From: Lachnospiraceae bacterium
Lineage (GTDB): Bacteria > Bacillota > Clostridia > Lachnospirales > Lachnospiraceae
Length of the DNA: 64,000 bases
Assembly: GCA_015056915.1 (NCBI GenBank)
Contig: SVFK01000013.1
Span: forward strand, 1-64,000
Reading direction: 5' to 3'
Shown here: positions 52,798-63,306 of the stretch, one piece after another
Layout of the letters: every line of letters begins with the position of its first letter
Position numbering within the stretch: position 1 is the stretch's first letter
Position numbers and translations under genes: made by a program
Notes under the pieces: model-generated
Databases searched by the model: none
Seen by the model: the letters and a program-made list of their open reading frames with translations, nothing else
Told to the model about the DNA's origin: nothing

Positions 52798-54954
52798 ATG
52801 ACAACATTAGTATTAGTTATTGTTGCAGCTCTTGCAGCATTAGCTTTTGCGGCATTTAACTTCACCAAGGTGAAGAAAATGGACGAAGGAACGGACAAAA
52901 TGTCTGAGATTGCAGCGGCAATCAGAGTAGGTGCCAATGCATTTATTGCCTATGAGTACAAGATTATTGCAATGGTAGTAGTGATTGTTGCAATCCTTTT
53001 TGTGTTCTTGGCATGGCAGTCAGCCATCTGTTTTATTATCGGTGTGGTAATGTCAGGGCTTGCTGGCTTGGTCGGAATGAAGATTGCGACATATGCAAAT
53101 GTCCGGGTATCAAATAAGGCTCGTGAGACCAAGAGCATCGGAGAGACCTTAAAGGTGGCTTTCCGTGGTGGTTCCGTAATGGGTCTTTGTGTAGGCGGCT
53201 TCGCTTTACTGGGTCTCTTTATCGTATATGTAATATTCGGTATGGGAATGGGACTTATGTCAGTAGAAGCCATTAAGAGCGGTAGCGTATTTACACAGTG
53301 TTTATCCTGCTATGCACTTGGTTGTTCTATTGTAGCTATGTTTAACCGTGTTGGTGGCGGTATTTATACAAAGGCAGCAGATATGGGTGCTGATTTGGTT
53401 GGTAAGACAGAGGCGCACATTCCGGAGGATGACCCTCGTAACCCTGCAACCATCGCTGATAATGTAGGCGATAATGTAGGTGATGTTGCCGGTCTGGGTT
53501 CTGATCTTCTGGAATCTTATGTAGGTGCTATTTCATCCGGTGTGATTCTTGCATCACATTTATTCCTGGTGTCAGCAGTCACCAGTGGTAATTTTAGTGA
53601 GGCACTTCTGGAGAAGATGTTCTACTATCCGCTGATTTTTGCAGCATGCGGTCTGATAGCATGTATTATCGGTATTGCATCCGTATTCTTAAAGAAGGGT
53701 TCCAATAATCCGCATAAGGATCTTAATTTTGCTACATTTGTGTCTGCGGGACTTACCATTGTATGTGGTTTTGCGGCGACGTATCTGTTATTTGGAGACA
53801 CATCCTTGGCAGATGCACTGACCGCAGCTGGTTTCCGATTCGGTTTCCTGTCTCCATGGCTTGCAGCATCCATTGGTGTTGTCAGTGGCGTGGTGATTGG
53901 TATGATTGCTGAATACTATACAAGCTATGATTACAAGCCCACGCAGATGATTGCATATGCATCTAAGGAAGGTGCGGCACTGACCATTACACAAGGTCTT
54001 GCAGTGGGAATGAAGTCCTGTATGGCTCCGCTTATTCTGCTTGCAGTAGCTACATATGCTTCCTATGCAGTGGCAGGAATGTTCGGTATTTCTATGGCTG
54101 CCATTGGTATGCTTTCCTTTGTAAGTACCACTGTTTCTGTTGATACCTACGGTCCTATTTCTGATAATGCCGGTGGTATTGCAGAAATGTCCGAGCTGGA
54201 GCCGGAGGTTCGTGAGATTACTGACAAGCTTGACTCTGTTGGTAATACAACAGCAGCAATCGGTAAAGGTTTTGCTATTGGTTCTGCAGCATTTGCAGCG
54301 CTTTCCCTTATGGTATCTTACTTGTATTCCTTCAACGATCCTACCACTCCGCTGGAGCTGAATTTTACCAATCCATTGATTCTTGCAGGTGCAATGGTTG
54401 GTGCGGCACTGCCCTTCCTGTTCTCAGGTGTGTTAATAGAGGCCGTTGCCAAGGCTGCCCGTAAGATGGTAGAAGAAGTTAGAAGACAGTTTAAAGAGAT
54501 TCCGGGTATTTTGGAAGGAAAGGCTAAGCCTGACTACAAGACCTGTATTGAGATTTCTTCACAGGGAGCTTTGAAGGAAATGAGATTCCCTGCGATTCTT
54601 TCCATTGTGTTCCCGTTAATTGCCGGTTTCCTGTGCGGACCTTGGTTCGTAGGCGGTGTATTAATCGGCGCTACGCTTTCCGCTATTATGCTTGCTATTT
54701 TTACCGGAAATGCAGGCGGCGCTTGGGATAATGCTAAGAAATACATTGAATCAGGAGCTGTAGAAGGTCAGAAAAAGGGTTCACCGGCTCATGATGCAGC
54801 AGTAGTAGGTGACACAGTAGGCGATCCTCTTAAGGATACAGTTGGTCCTTCCTTGGATATTCTGATTAAGATTATGTCTACAGTTTCCTTAGTTGCAGTG
54901 TCATTGTTTAGTAAATACAATCTCTTGGATTGGATTACCTCTATGATTAAGTAA
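52798..54954 (+). CDS. hppA: K+-dependent membrane-bound ion-pumping pyrophosphatase
   Basis: This 718-aa enzyme has about 16 membrane helices and couples PPi hydrolysis to Na+ and/or H+ export. The active-site block EDDPRNPATIADNVGDNVGD and the C-terminal GDTVGDPLKDTVGPSLDI are intact. The segment GNTTAAIGKGFAIGS carries Ala at the position that marks K+-dependent enzymes; K+-independent ones have Lys. Whether it pumps Na+ or both ions is not decided here. It recovers energy from biosynthetic PPi in this fermenter. Confidence 0.94.
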   Translation: MTTLVLVIVAALAALAFAAFNFTKVKKMDEGTDKMSEIAAAIRVGANAFIAYEYKIIAMVVVIVAILFVFLAWQSAICFIIGVVMSGLAGLVGMKIATYANVRVSNKARETKSIGETLKVAFRGGSVMGLCVGGFALLGLFIVYVIFGMGMGLMSVEAIKSGSVFTQCLSCYALGCSIVAMFNRVGGGIYTKAADMGADLVGKTEAHIPEDDPRNPATIADNVGDNVGDVAGLGSDLLESYVGAISSGVILASHLFLVSAVTSGNFSEALLEKMFYYPLIFAACGLIACIIGIASVFLKKGSNNPHKDLNFATFVSAGLTIVCGFAATYLLFGDTSLADALTAAGFRFGFLSPWLAASIGVVSGVVIGMIAEYYTSYDYKPTQMIAYASKEGAALTITQGLAVGMKSCMAPLILLAVATYASYAVAGMFGISMAAIGMLSFVSTTVSVDTYGPISDNAGGIAEMSELEPEVREITDKLDSVGNTTAAIGKGFAIGSAAFAALSLMVSYLYSFNDPTTPLELNFTNPLILAGAMVGAALPFLFSGVLIEAVAKAARKMVEEVRRQFKEIPGILEGKAKPDYKTCIEISSQGALKEMRFPAILSIVFPLIAGFLCGPWFVGGVLIGATLSAIMLAIFTGNAGGAWDNAKKYIESGAVEGQKKGSPAHDAAVVGDTVGDPLKDTVGPSLDILIKIMSTVSLVAVSLFSKYNLLDWITSMIK

Positions 54955-54973
54955 GAATAAAAGAAGGAATAAG

Positions 54974-55006
54974 ATACCTCGTCACAGTGGTGGCGGGGTA
55001 TTTTTT
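54974..55006 (+). terminator. Terminator after hppA
   Basis: ATACCTCGTCAC pairs with GTGGCGGGGTAT (with G-T pairs) and is followed by TTTTT. Confidence 0.78.
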
Positions 55007-55013
55007 CAAGTGG

Positions 55014-55062
55014 TATTGTACCTTCCGGAGTGGTTATGTATTGTACCTTTTGAAATGGTTAT
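55014..55062. repeat. 25-bp direct repeat upstream of the ABC exporter promoter
   Basis: Two copies of TATTGTACCTT-n6-TGGTTAT start at 55014 and 55039, exactly 25 bp apart, just upstream of the -35 box. They could be an operator for a drug-responsive regulator. Confidence 0.6.
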
Positions 55063-55065
55063 CAA

Positions 55066-55094
55066 TTGATTGATAAGCGGAGAAGTGATATAAT
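55066..55094 (+). promoter_or_regulatory. Promoter of the heterodimeric ABC exporter operon
   Basis: TTGATT, 17 nt and a perfect TATAAT lie about 45 bp upstream of the first ABC gene. Confidence 0.7.
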
Positions 55095-55138
55095 AAACAG
55101 AATTACGGTGACTTACGTGTAAGTCATAGGAGGATGTT

Positions 55139-56977
55139 ATGGAAACACTGAAATTTGGATTCAAGTACTTTAGGAAAAGCATGCCCATTGCAATATTGGC
55201 AGAAATATTAAGCTTTTTAGGTATTTTCGCAGAGCTTCTGTTACCGCTTTTATCGGGGATGCTGATTGATTTTGTAATACAAAAGGGGGAAGTGACGGAA
55301 GAAAGTGGCGGGATGTTTCATTTTCTTCTGACAGGAAAATATGGTGAAGTACATACCATGCAATTATTTTTCTCTGTTGCGGTAGTCTATATCATTATGA
55401 TTCTCCTGCGTATTGTGTTGATATACATACGTGACCTTTTGCAGGAGTGGGTAGGCTTAAAATTAGAAACGGAACTTCGCTATGAGACTTACGGCAAGTT
55501 GATGGAATTGGATTCTGCGACCATTACCGACTACAATTCCGGTGAGTTATTGCAGATATTAAATAGTGATACCATTATGTTTAAGGAATTGTTTGCACAC
55601 AGAATTCCATACTTTGGTGATGCAATCTTTATGCTGGTTACTACATTAATCTTAATATCAGGCATTAATATTTCCTTTATTGTGATTCCTTTTATCTTGA
55701 TGCCTTTTCTGGTAGTAACGGTTTTGGATTTTAAGAAGAAAGCGCGTATCAATTTTAAGAACATTCGTGAGAAAAGCTCAGCCATGAATCTGACTACCCA
55801 GGAAAATATTGCGGCAGTGCGTATTGTTCGTTCCTTTACAAATGAGGAGCTGGAAAAGCAAAAGTTTGATACGGTTAATACGAATTTCCTCAATGCCAGA
55901 CTGAAGCAGATTTGGTTATCCTCCAAATTTGACCTAACCTTCAATTCCATTAAGCAGATTGCGTACATCAGTACTATCATTATCGGCGCTGTCCTTGTAA
56001 TGAAGGGGTATATGACAGTAGGGCATATTCTGGCATCCTCAACCTATGTTATGAGAATTATGGATAACATCACAGGTATCAACAACCATATTTTTAACAT
56101 GCAGCAGCAAACCATTGCCGGACTGGAATTGAAGAGCTTTATGGAGAGAAGCAGCAATGTGCCTGATAATAGGGAGCCCAATCTTCACTGTGACACTCCT
56201 CACATTGAATTGAAGGGTGTGTCCCTGAACATAGATGGTCAAAGTATCCTGAAGGATATTAACCTCTCCATTCCTTATGGTAAAAAGATTGGTATTGTGG
56301 GAGAAACCGGTTCAGGCAAAAGTATACTGCTGAAGACTCTGGTGCGTATTCGTGATATTACTGACGGAGAGATTACCATTGACGGGCATGATATTAAGGA
56401 CTTTAGTTTAGAGAATTTGCGGAATATGTATTCCTATGTATTTCAGGATGTATTCCTCTTTTCCAATACGATAGAATCTAACATAGCCTATAGCAGACCG
56501 GATATTAATGAGCGCATGGTGACAAAGGCGGCAACCCACGCTCAGGCTGATAAGTTTATTGATGCGCTGGCTGACAGATACAAGACGATTGTAGGTGAAA
56601 GAGGCCTTGGTATCTCAGGCGGACAGAAGCAGAGAGTGTCTATTGCAAGAGCTTTTCATAAGAATGCGCCCATATTTATCTTGGACGACTCTACCAGTGC
56701 GCTGGATGTCAATACGGAGCGAATCCTGTTAAAGGATATCCATGACAATTTCTCTGAAAAAACAGTGATTATTACTGCCCACAGATTTTCTTCTGTGGTA
56801 GACTGTGACGAAATCCTTTATATGCAGGACGGCAGAATTACGGAGAGGGGAACCTTCGAAGAGCTTATGGCGCTCGGAGGCAGCTTTGCCCACGTATATA
56901 ACGTCCAGCAGGAGCAGCAGGCAGAGACTATCGATGCAGATGCTCTTGCGGAAAAGGGAGGTGCAAACAATGGCTAA
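55139..56977 (+). CDS. ABC exporter half-transporter with degenerate catalytic site
   Basis: This 612-aa protein has six membrane helices and a nucleotide-binding domain: Walker A GETGSGKS, Q-loop YVFQDVF, signature ISGGQKQR, Walker B FILDDSTSALD and H-loop AHRFSS. Asp replaces the catalytic Glu after Walker B, marking the degenerate half of a heterodimeric exporter. Its last codons overlap the next gene by 8 bp. Multidrug or lipid export is the usual role of such pairs. Confidence 0.9.
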   Translation: METLKFGFKYFRKSMPIAILAEILSFLGIFAELLLPLLSGMLIDFVIQKGEVTEESGGMFHFLLTGKYGEVHTMQLFFSVAVVYIIMILLRIVLIYIRDLLQEWVGLKLETELRYETYGKLMELDSATITDYNSGELLQILNSDTIMFKELFAHRIPYFGDAIFMLVTTLILISGINISFIVIPFILMPFLVVTVLDFKKKARINFKNIREKSSAMNLTTQENIAAVRIVRSFTNEELEKQKFDTVNTNFLNARLKQIWLSSKFDLTFNSIKQIAYISTIIIGAVLVMKGYMTVGHILASSTYVMRIMDNITGINNHIFNMQQQTIAGLELKSFMERSSNVPDNREPNLHCDTPHIELKGVSLNIDGQSILKDINLSIPYGKKIGIVGETGSGKSILLKTLVRIRDITDGEITIDGHDIKDFSLENLRNMYSYVFQDVFLFSNTIESNIAYSRPDINERMVTKAATHAQADKFIDALADRYKTIVGERGLGISGGQKQRVSIARAFHKNAPIFILDDSTSALDVNTERILLKDIHDNFSEKTVIITAHRFSSVVDCDEILYMQDGRITERGTFEELMALGGSFAHVYNVQQEQQAETIDADALAEKGGANNG

Positions 56978-58736
56978 GCGTAACACCTTTTTTGAAGATG
57001 AACAGATTGAAAGAAAAATAGATATCAAGCAATTAGGTAGGACTGTAAAGTATATACTGCCCTATAAGAAAATACTTCTGTTAGTTACCTGTATGATGCT
57101 GACGGCAGCGGTTGTTTCCCTCCTGCCGCCAAGACTGCTTAAGCTGATTGTAGATGAAGTGGTGGTGGACCAAGACTACAGGAGACTGATTCTGATAGCT
57201 TCCGGATTAGTCTTTTTAGCAGCTATGGAGATTCTCGCTACATTTGTGCAGGCGAGAAGTATGGGCAAAATGGGACTGAATATTATATCTCGTATTCGAG
57301 ATGATATTTTTGAAAGACTGCAGCAATTATCCTTTGATTATTTTGATAATCGTCCTGACGGTAAAATCGTGGTACGTGTGACGGAGTACATCAATGGATT
57401 GGCAGATTTCTTTTCCAATTATGTTATGATGTTTGCAATTTATATTGTAAAAATTGTGGTGGTGACTGTGTTTATGCTGTCACTCAGTCCCGGACTGACA
57501 CTCATTGTGTTTGCTACTGTGGTCCCTATGATGACCATTGTATTTGTGCTACGTTCCATTTTGCGAAAAATGTATACGAAGCATCGTGCCAAGAATTCCA
57601 ATCGTACCGCCTTTTTGGTGGAATCCATTATGGGAGAGCAGATTGTCAAGAATTACAACCGTATTGACATCAATAAGGAGGTCTATAGGGAGATTCACGA
57701 GGACAGTGTAAACATGTGGTGGTCCATTGTGAAGCGTTCCCGTTTAAACCATCCTATTGTACAGACCTTCTGGCATTTTGGCATGCTCTGTATCTACGGC
57801 GTAGCGCTTTCGCTGATTTTAGGCGGAAACGATTTGATTACTGCCGGAGTGGTAATCACCTTTACCACCTACATGAGCTCCTTTCAGGAGCCGCTGGCGC
57901 AGCTGTCCACCATTATTCAGGAGCTGGCACAGGTAAGCTCCAATCTGGAGCAGGTGTTTGATACCATTGACTATCCGTTGGATATCAAGGATAAGGAGAA
58001 TGCTATCAGCTTAAAGGGCGTAAAGGGTAAGGTTGATTTTAACGACGTAACCTTCGCATACGAAGAGGATACTAATATTTTGGAGCATTTTAATCTCCAT
58101 GTAAAAGAGGGTGAGACCATTGCGCTCGTAGGACCTACAGGTGCGGGTAAAACAACGGTTATTAATATGCTCACCAGATTTTACGATGTAAAAGAAGGAA
58201 ACGTGACCATTGACGGAATTGACGTAAGAGATGCAAGCCTCTATTCTCTTCGAAAAGAAGTCGGTGTGCTGATGCAGGATCCCTTCATTTTCAAGGGAAC
58301 GGTAATAGACAATATTCGTTACGGAAAATGGGATGCCACAGATGAAGAATGTATTGCTGCGGCGCAGACGATTTTCGCAGATAAATTTATTCAGAAATTA
58401 AACGGTGGTTACTATCATCAGTTGGAAGAGCGGGGAAGCGGGCTGTCTGCCGGTGAAAAGCAGCTGATAAGCTTTGCCAGAATTGTTTTGAAGAACCCTT
58501 CCGTGATTATTCTGGATGAAGCTACCAGTGCCATTGACACCGAGACAGAGCTGCTTATCAAGGAAGCGCTGGATGTCTTGATTAAGGATAAAACAGCCTT
58601 TATTGTTGCCCACAGATTGTCTACCATTCGCAACTCCGACCGCATCCTGTATATTAGCAATAAAGGAATTGCGGAGGAGGGCACCCATGAAGAGCTTATG
58701 GCGAAAAAGGGGCTGTACTATGAGTTGGCGAGGTAA
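56970..58736 (+). CDS. ABC exporter half-transporter with canonical catalytic Glu
   Basis: This 588-aa partner subunit (ATG 56970, MAKRNTFFEDEQ) has six helices, Walker A GPTGAGKT, Q-loop VLMQDPF, Walker B IILDEATSAID with catalytic Glu and H-loop AHRLST. Its signature is altered (LSAGEKQ). Together with the first subunit it gives one good and one degenerate ATP site, as in LmrCD/BmrCD. The long frame upstream of 56970 lies inside the first gene. Confidence 0.9.
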   Translation: MAKRNTFFEDEQIERKIDIKQLGRTVKYILPYKKILLLVTCMMLTAAVVSLLPPRLLKLIVDEVVVDQDYRRLILIASGLVFLAAMEILATFVQARSMGKMGLNIISRIRDDIFERLQQLSFDYFDNRPDGKIVVRVTEYINGLADFFSNYVMMFAIYIVKIVVVTVFMLSLSPGLTLIVFATVVPMMTIVFVLRSILRKMYTKHRAKNSNRTAFLVESIMGEQIVKNYNRIDINKEVYREIHEDSVNMWWSIVKRSRLNHPIVQTFWHFGMLCIYGVALSLILGGNDLITAGVVITFTTYMSSFQEPLAQLSTIIQELAQVSSNLEQVFDTIDYPLDIKDKENAISLKGVKGKVDFNDVTFAYEEDTNILEHFNLHVKEGETIALVGPTGAGKTTVINMLTRFYDVKEGNVTIDGIDVRDASLYSLRKEVGVLMQDPFIFKGTVIDNIRYGKWDATDEECIAAAQTIFADKFIQKLNGGYYHQLEERGSGLSAGEKQLISFARIVLKNPSVIILDEATSAIDTETELLIKEALDVLIKDKTAFIVAHRLSTIRNSDRILYISNKGIAEEGTHEELMAKKGLYYELAR

Positions 58737-58773
58737 TGGCGAAATAAAATTATAGGCTAAATGAAGGAGTAAA

Positions 58774-60258
58774 ATGACAATAATTATGAAAACATTTTGT
58801 AAGAAAGTTGAAGCATTATTTCAAAAAGATTGTTTTTGGAAATGGTCTTGTATCATAGTGTTCGGGATTGTTAATGTGATGTATTTGTATCTGGCTTTGT
58901 GTAAAACCTTTCATTATGATGAAGCCTACAGTATAGGGATTGCAGCAAACAGTTTTGGTGAAATTATAGACATTACATCAAGGGATGTTCATTCACCTTT
59001 TTATTATTTTGTATTAAAGTTGTTTTGCATGCTTCCGGGGTTGAACGAGCTGGTTGGTGCCAAAATATTGTCATGGCTTTTTATGTTTTTGTATATGGCA
59101 TTTTCGGCATATGTTGTTTACAGACGATATGGGTGGAAAGTTGCGTTTTTCTGGACATTGGTATCCGGCTTTGTGCCGTCAATGATTATCCAGTCAACCA
59201 CTGTCAGAATGTATACCATGGGATTGTTTTTTGTAACGGTTGCATCTTATTTGGCCTATAGCATATATCAGCGAGAGACAATGAAAAAGTGGATACTGTT
59301 TACGATATGCAGTGCCCTTTCTGTGTATATTCATACTTTTTGTATGCTGGAAATGGTGGCTGTATATGGCGTGCTGTTACTGGCGGTGCTTATTAAAAAG
59401 AAATATAAAATGTTGGGAAAAGTATTGGGTTCCGGAATTATAGTAAGCATTTGTTTCTTACCATGGCTCTTTACCCTATGGCAACAGTTTACAAGATGGG
59501 CAGGCTGGGAAAATGGATGGGAAGGTACATTTTTGCCGGTATCCTTAGAGTCTTCTACAATTTACCTGTCAGAGTGGTTTTCTTCTATGGAGTATCCGCA
59601 ACCGTTGACAGTGCTTTTTTGGGTAGTGTTGCTTCTTTTTGCGAGCTTTCATGTAAGAGATTATGTAAGAAGGAGTAAGGATTATTTACCTTGCATGGGA
59701 ATGATTCTGGTAGGAATAATTCTTGTAGTAGCCACAGTAGTATCTAATTATGTGGCCCCTTGCTTCTTAGGAAGATATGCATTGCCGTTGTTTGCAGGAG
59801 TTTGGCTCTTTGCTGCAATAGGCATTGCGAAGTGCCAAAATTATATTAAGCAAATAGTGATTTCTGTTTTGGTGATTTTCTTTGGTATAATGGCATATAG
59901 AACAGAGGTACAAATAGAGGATGCATCAGGATTGAACACCTACATTGAATGCGTTGAGAACAACATGGATCTTTCAGAAGATGTTATTATGGCAGACCGA
60001 TATTTCAATATGATGTTCAGTATTTACTACCCGGAAGCAAGATATATGGTATACGGCTATTCCCCGGAAGGACTTCCTTTCAGAAACACGGAAACCTTTA
60101 CCTCGTGGGAACAACTGGAGGGTGTGGATACGGTATGGCTGATAAGCTTTGCTGATAATCAGGGGGCTGACTTAAGTGAAAAATTCGAAGCAATACAAAG
60201 TTTTACTTTTGATTACTCCTATTATCAAATAAAAGTGGAAAAACTGACGAGAAGATAG
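58774..60258 (+). CDS. GT-C family membrane glycosyltransferase (ArnT/PMT-like)
   Basis: This 494-aa protein has about 10-11 membrane helices. The first extracytoplasmic loop holds HYDEAYSIGIA, and a second conserved segment reads SRDVHSPFYY, as in GT39/GT83-type enzymes that use lipid-linked sugars. GRYALP lies near a later helix. The acceptor is unknown. GAAGGAG precedes the start; it follows the ABC pair by 37 bp and may share its transcript. Confidence 0.78.
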   Translation: MTIIMKTFCKKVEALFQKDCFWKWSCIIVFGIVNVMYLYLALCKTFHYDEAYSIGIAANSFGEIIDITSRDVHSPFYYFVLKLFCMLPGLNELVGAKILSWLFMFLYMAFSAYVVYRRYGWKVAFFWTLVSGFVPSMIIQSTTVRMYTMGLFFVTVASYLAYSIYQRETMKKWILFTICSALSVYIHTFCMLEMVAVYGVLLLAVLIKKKYKMLGKVLGSGIIVSICFLPWLFTLWQQFTRWAGWENGWEGTFLPVSLESSTIYLSEWFSSMEYPQPLTVLFWVVLLLFASFHVRDYVRRSKDYLPCMGMILVGIILVVATVVSNYVAPCFLGRYALPLFAGVWLFAAIGIAKCQNYIKQIVISVLVIFFGIMAYRTEVQIEDASGLNTYIECVENNMDLSEDVIMADRYFNMMFSIYYPEARYMVYGYSPEGLPFRNTETFTSWEQLEGVDTVWLISFADNQGADLSEKFEAIQSFTFDYSYYQIKVEKLTRR

Positions 60259-60278
60259 TTTTCTGCATGTGGACTTCC

Positions 60279-61076
60279 CTATCTACGCTCGCTTTTGTCA
60301 GCCAAATCACCATAAACAGGTGTGGCAAGACCGAAGCCACCTGAAATGGCGAGAATCTGCCCGGTGGTATAGGCTGATTCATCACTTGCAAAATAAACGA
60401 CTGCCGCTGCGATTTCTTCCGGCAAGCCTATTTTCTTTAAAGGAATGTGTCGGAGAAATAGTGAGCGGAATTCCTCGGATAAATTCTTTTCCACGGCCTC
60501 TGTCGCGGTCATGCCTGGTAATACGGCATTACAGCGAATCTGGTGGGATGCCTCATGGACTGCAATTAATTTGGTGAGATAATTGATGGCAGCTTTGCTG
60601 GTGCCATATGCAATCTGCGAAATGTCAGGGGTAAGTCCGCCGATAGAGGAAATATTAATAATACTTCCGCCACCTTGTGTTGCCATGTGTTTCGCGGCAG
60701 CCTGACTGGCCATAAACACACTTCTTAGATTCAGAGTTACAATATCCAGATAGTCAGATATATCCGTATGGATAAAATCCAGATCCTTTTGGGGATTGGA
60801 CGTTCCGAAATTGTTGACAAGGACGTCCAAATGCCCTTCCCTTTGTATGACCTCGTCTATCATACTTACAAAGGTATCCGGTTTGGAGGCATCGTTGTAT
60901 ACATATTTTACGCAGAACCCCTGCTGATTTAATTGTTCTGCTTCCTTTTTGGCGGCTTCCAAATTACGAGCAGCCATATATACGATGGCACCCTCCCCGG
61001 CACATGCTTTGACACAGGCCAAGCCGATTCCTCTGGTGGATGCTGTTACCAGTACAATTTTATTTTCTAATCTCAT
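60279..61076 (-). CDS. SDR-family oxidoreductase
   Basis: This 265-aa NAD(P)-dependent short-chain dehydrogenase has TASTRGIG, NNFGTSN, INISSIGG with the active-site Ser, and YGTSK. AAGGAG lies 8 nt before the ATG. It is downstream of, and probably cotranscribed with, the MFS transporter, with a 25-bp gap. The substrate is unknown. Confidence 0.86.
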   Translation of the reverse strand: MRLENKIVLVTASTRGIGLACVKACAGEGAIVYMAARNLEAAKKEAEQLNQQGFCVKYVYNDASKPDTFVSMIDEVIQREGHLDVLVNNFGTSNPQKDLDFIHTDISDYLDIVTLNLRSVFMASQAAAKHMATQGGGSIINISSIGGLTPDISQIAYGTSKAAINYLTKLIAVHEASHQIRCNAVLPGMTATEAVEKNLSEEFRSLFLRHIPLKKIGLPEEIAAAVVYFASDESAYTTGQILAISGGFGLATPVYGDLADKSERR

Positions 61077-61101
61077 ACATATTCTCCTTTACAAAAACTA
61101 A

Positions 61102-62511
61102 TTAGTTGTGATGAATCTTCGGTAATAACTGAACGATAATAATGCCTGCGGCAATACAACATAGCTCTATTAGCGCAAGTGTATGGATGGAGCTTACAGC
61201 GGCAGCCTGCGAGGTTATTTGAGCCGGTGCATTTGCCACCAGTCTTGTGATCTGATTGGTAAACAAAGGTACAAATACGGCAACTCCAAAAGGGGCAGCC
61301 AAATCACGAAACAATCCATAGATACCGGTGCCGGAACCGGCAGTATTCGCAGGTAGGTCTGAGAGAACTATCTTCATGAAAATAGTAGCATTGGCACCAA
61401 GACCAAAGCCCAAGATACCCAGCGCAGAAGCTAGTATCACAACCGATGTGATAGGGGAGAAGAACAGCATAATCCCACAGCCTATTGCAGTTAGTATAAG
61501 TGAGACGGTTAAGATTCTCTTTGGCTCAAAACGGTCAGCCAGAGGACCTAAGAAAATCGAACCAAGAGACATACCAAGATACATAATAGAAATTGCATAC
61601 CCGGAAATAACCGTATTATCAGGCTGTGTATAATTTACAAATACAATGACATTGGTCATATTGGCCTGCATCAGCCCCTGTGTCAGAAATAGAATCATAA
61701 CAGGTAGGATAAAGGAACGACGTTTCATAAATCGCCCCGATAGGATGGGGTTCTCAGCATGCTTTTCTGATACAATCAGCCCAATCAGAGCTAATGGTGC
61801 TAGGATAAGTACCAAAAGAAAACCGGATGACAGCCAGCCAAAGTTTTGCCCAAAAGAGGGAATACACAATAAGAGACTGAAAAAGGCAATTACAAAAACA
61901 GCTCCCAAACCATCAAAATTTGTCATTTTCTTTGGAGTAAATGATGCGTACGGATGAGTGAGAAAGCATAAAATGAGAAACAATGCAGATATAAAGACAC
62001 ACACCCACATTAACACTCTCCAATCCCAAGCTTCCAGAATAAGTCCGCCCAGACTGGGACCAAAAATAACGGCACTACTGGAAATCAACATATAGAGTGA
62101 AAAGCCCTTTGCAATCGCCTGAGGCGGAAATTCCGTAACGATATAGGACATAACAGTGGGAGCGATGGCAGCAGTGCCAATTCCCACTACAAATCTGGCA
62201 AATAGCATAAATACCAGAGAACCTGCAACGGCAGTCAGTACATTACCAAGTACAAAGATACTGATGCCAAGCAGAAGCGTGATTCGTCGTCCTAACACAT
62301 CGCTGAGTTTTCCCAGAATAGGTGCACAGACGGCAGAGGATGTGGCGATGGCAAGAGCAGTCCATGTGGTATTGTTGTATGCCAAATTCATATCCTGCAC
62401 AAATGCCGGTCCCAAAACAGTGGTGAGTCCTCCCACCAATCCAACCAGAAACGCTGCAAGAGCATAGGGAATAAAGCCTCTTAGATAAGAAATAGGTTGA
62501 AAATCATTCAT
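61102..62511 (-). CDS. MFS transporter, DHA2-like drug/proton antiporter
   Basis: This protein of about 469 aa has 12-14 hydrophobic helices. The loop motif GKLSDVLGRRITLL and the antiporter motif SSSAVIFGPSLGGLILE are typical of EmrB/QacA-type exporters. ATG 62511 (MNDFQP) is preferred because GAGGT lies 6 nt upstream; the ATG at 62517 abuts it. It lies divergent from the nitroreductase gene and in operon with the SDR gene. Confidence 0.85.
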   Translation of the reverse strand: MNDFQPISYLRGFIPYALAAFLVGLVGGLTTVLGPAFVQDMNLAYNNTTWTALAIATSSAVCAPILGKLSDVLGRRITLLLGISIFVLGNVLTAVAGSLVFMLFARFVVGIGTAAIAPTVMSYIVTEFPPQAIAKGFSLYMLISSSAVIFGPSLGGLILEAWDWRVLMWVCVFISALFLILCFLTHPYASFTPKKMTNFDGLGAVFVIAFFSLLLCIPSFGQNFGWLSSGFLLVLILAPLALIGLIVSEKHAENPILSGRFMKRRSFILPVMILFLTQGLMQANMTNVIVFVNYTQPDNTVISGYAISIMYLGMSLGSIFLGPLADRFEPKRILTVSLILTAIGCGIMLFFSPITSVVILASALGILGFGLGANATIFMKIVLSDLPANTAGSGTGIYGLFRDLAAPFGVAVFVPLFTNQITRLVANAPAQITSQAAAVSSIHTLALIELCCIAAGIIIVQLLPKIHHN

Positions 62512-62756
62512 AAACATACCTCACTTTTCTAGAGAGTATAACCCTTTTGGCTGTAAATATGTGTTTCTATGGAGAAGTGAGGGGATTGGGTAGTAGTGAG
62601 AAATGATAATTTCTTGATAAAATTTCGTTGCCAATACACAAAAATCGTATTTAAATATAAGTAGGACCCCCATAAAGATTCTTTTGCCGGATTAGGCACC
62701 GGAATGTATATGAGGTGGTGGTTTTGGTAGGTGTTAAACCGGAAAAGGAGGAAAAA

Positions 62757-63305
62757 ATGAACAACACATTGAATGTAATCGAGACACGCTATTCCTGTAG
62801 AAGCTATACAGGGACAGCTATTGAAGCGGAAAAGGTAGAAGCCATAGCATTGGCTGCAGTGCAATCGCCAAGTGGCATGAATCAGCAGCCATGGGAGATT
62901 ACTGTTATCACGGACAAAGCACTCATCGATGAAATGGATGCAGTGACCATGGACATGCTCTCAAAGCAGGAAGACAAAGCACTCTATAAAAGAATGGCAT
63001 TGCGCGGTGGCAAGATATTCTACAATGCTCCCTGCATGTTTGTGATAGCGAAAAAGCCCGGCACAGATTTAGACTGCGGTATTGTATCAGAAAATATTGC
63101 CTTGGCAGCAACATCCCTCAATCTCGGAAATGTTATTTGCGGCCTGGCAAGATTGATATTTGACACGGAGAAGGGCGCAGAGTACGCCGCACAGCTGATA
63201 CCGGAGGGCTATGAGTTTGGTGTGGCGGTTCTGGTAGGCTATGCCACAGAGCAGGAAGGCACCCCCCATGAGCCGAATATGAAGAAGATTAGATATATTG
63301 GGTAG
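62757..63305 (+). CDS. Nitroreductase-family flavoprotein
   Basis: This 182-aa FMN protein has RYSCRSYTGTAIEAEK, SPSGMNQQPWE and GNVICGLARLIF, the FMN- and NAD(P)H-binding motifs of the family. ATG 62757 follows AAAGGAGG; the extended upstream frame is not conserved. Reduction of quinones or nitro compounds is probable, and the substrate is unknown. A terminator follows directly. Confidence 0.88.
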   Translation: MNNTLNVIETRYSCRSYTGTAIEAEKVEAIALAAVQSPSGMNQQPWEITVITDKALIDEMDAVTMDMLSKQEDKALYKRMALRGGKIFYNAPCMFVIAKKPGTDLDCGIVSENIALAATSLNLGNVICGLARLIFDTEKGAEYAAQLIPEGYEFGVAVLVGYATEQEGTPHEPNMKKIRYIG

Positions 63306-63306
63306 G

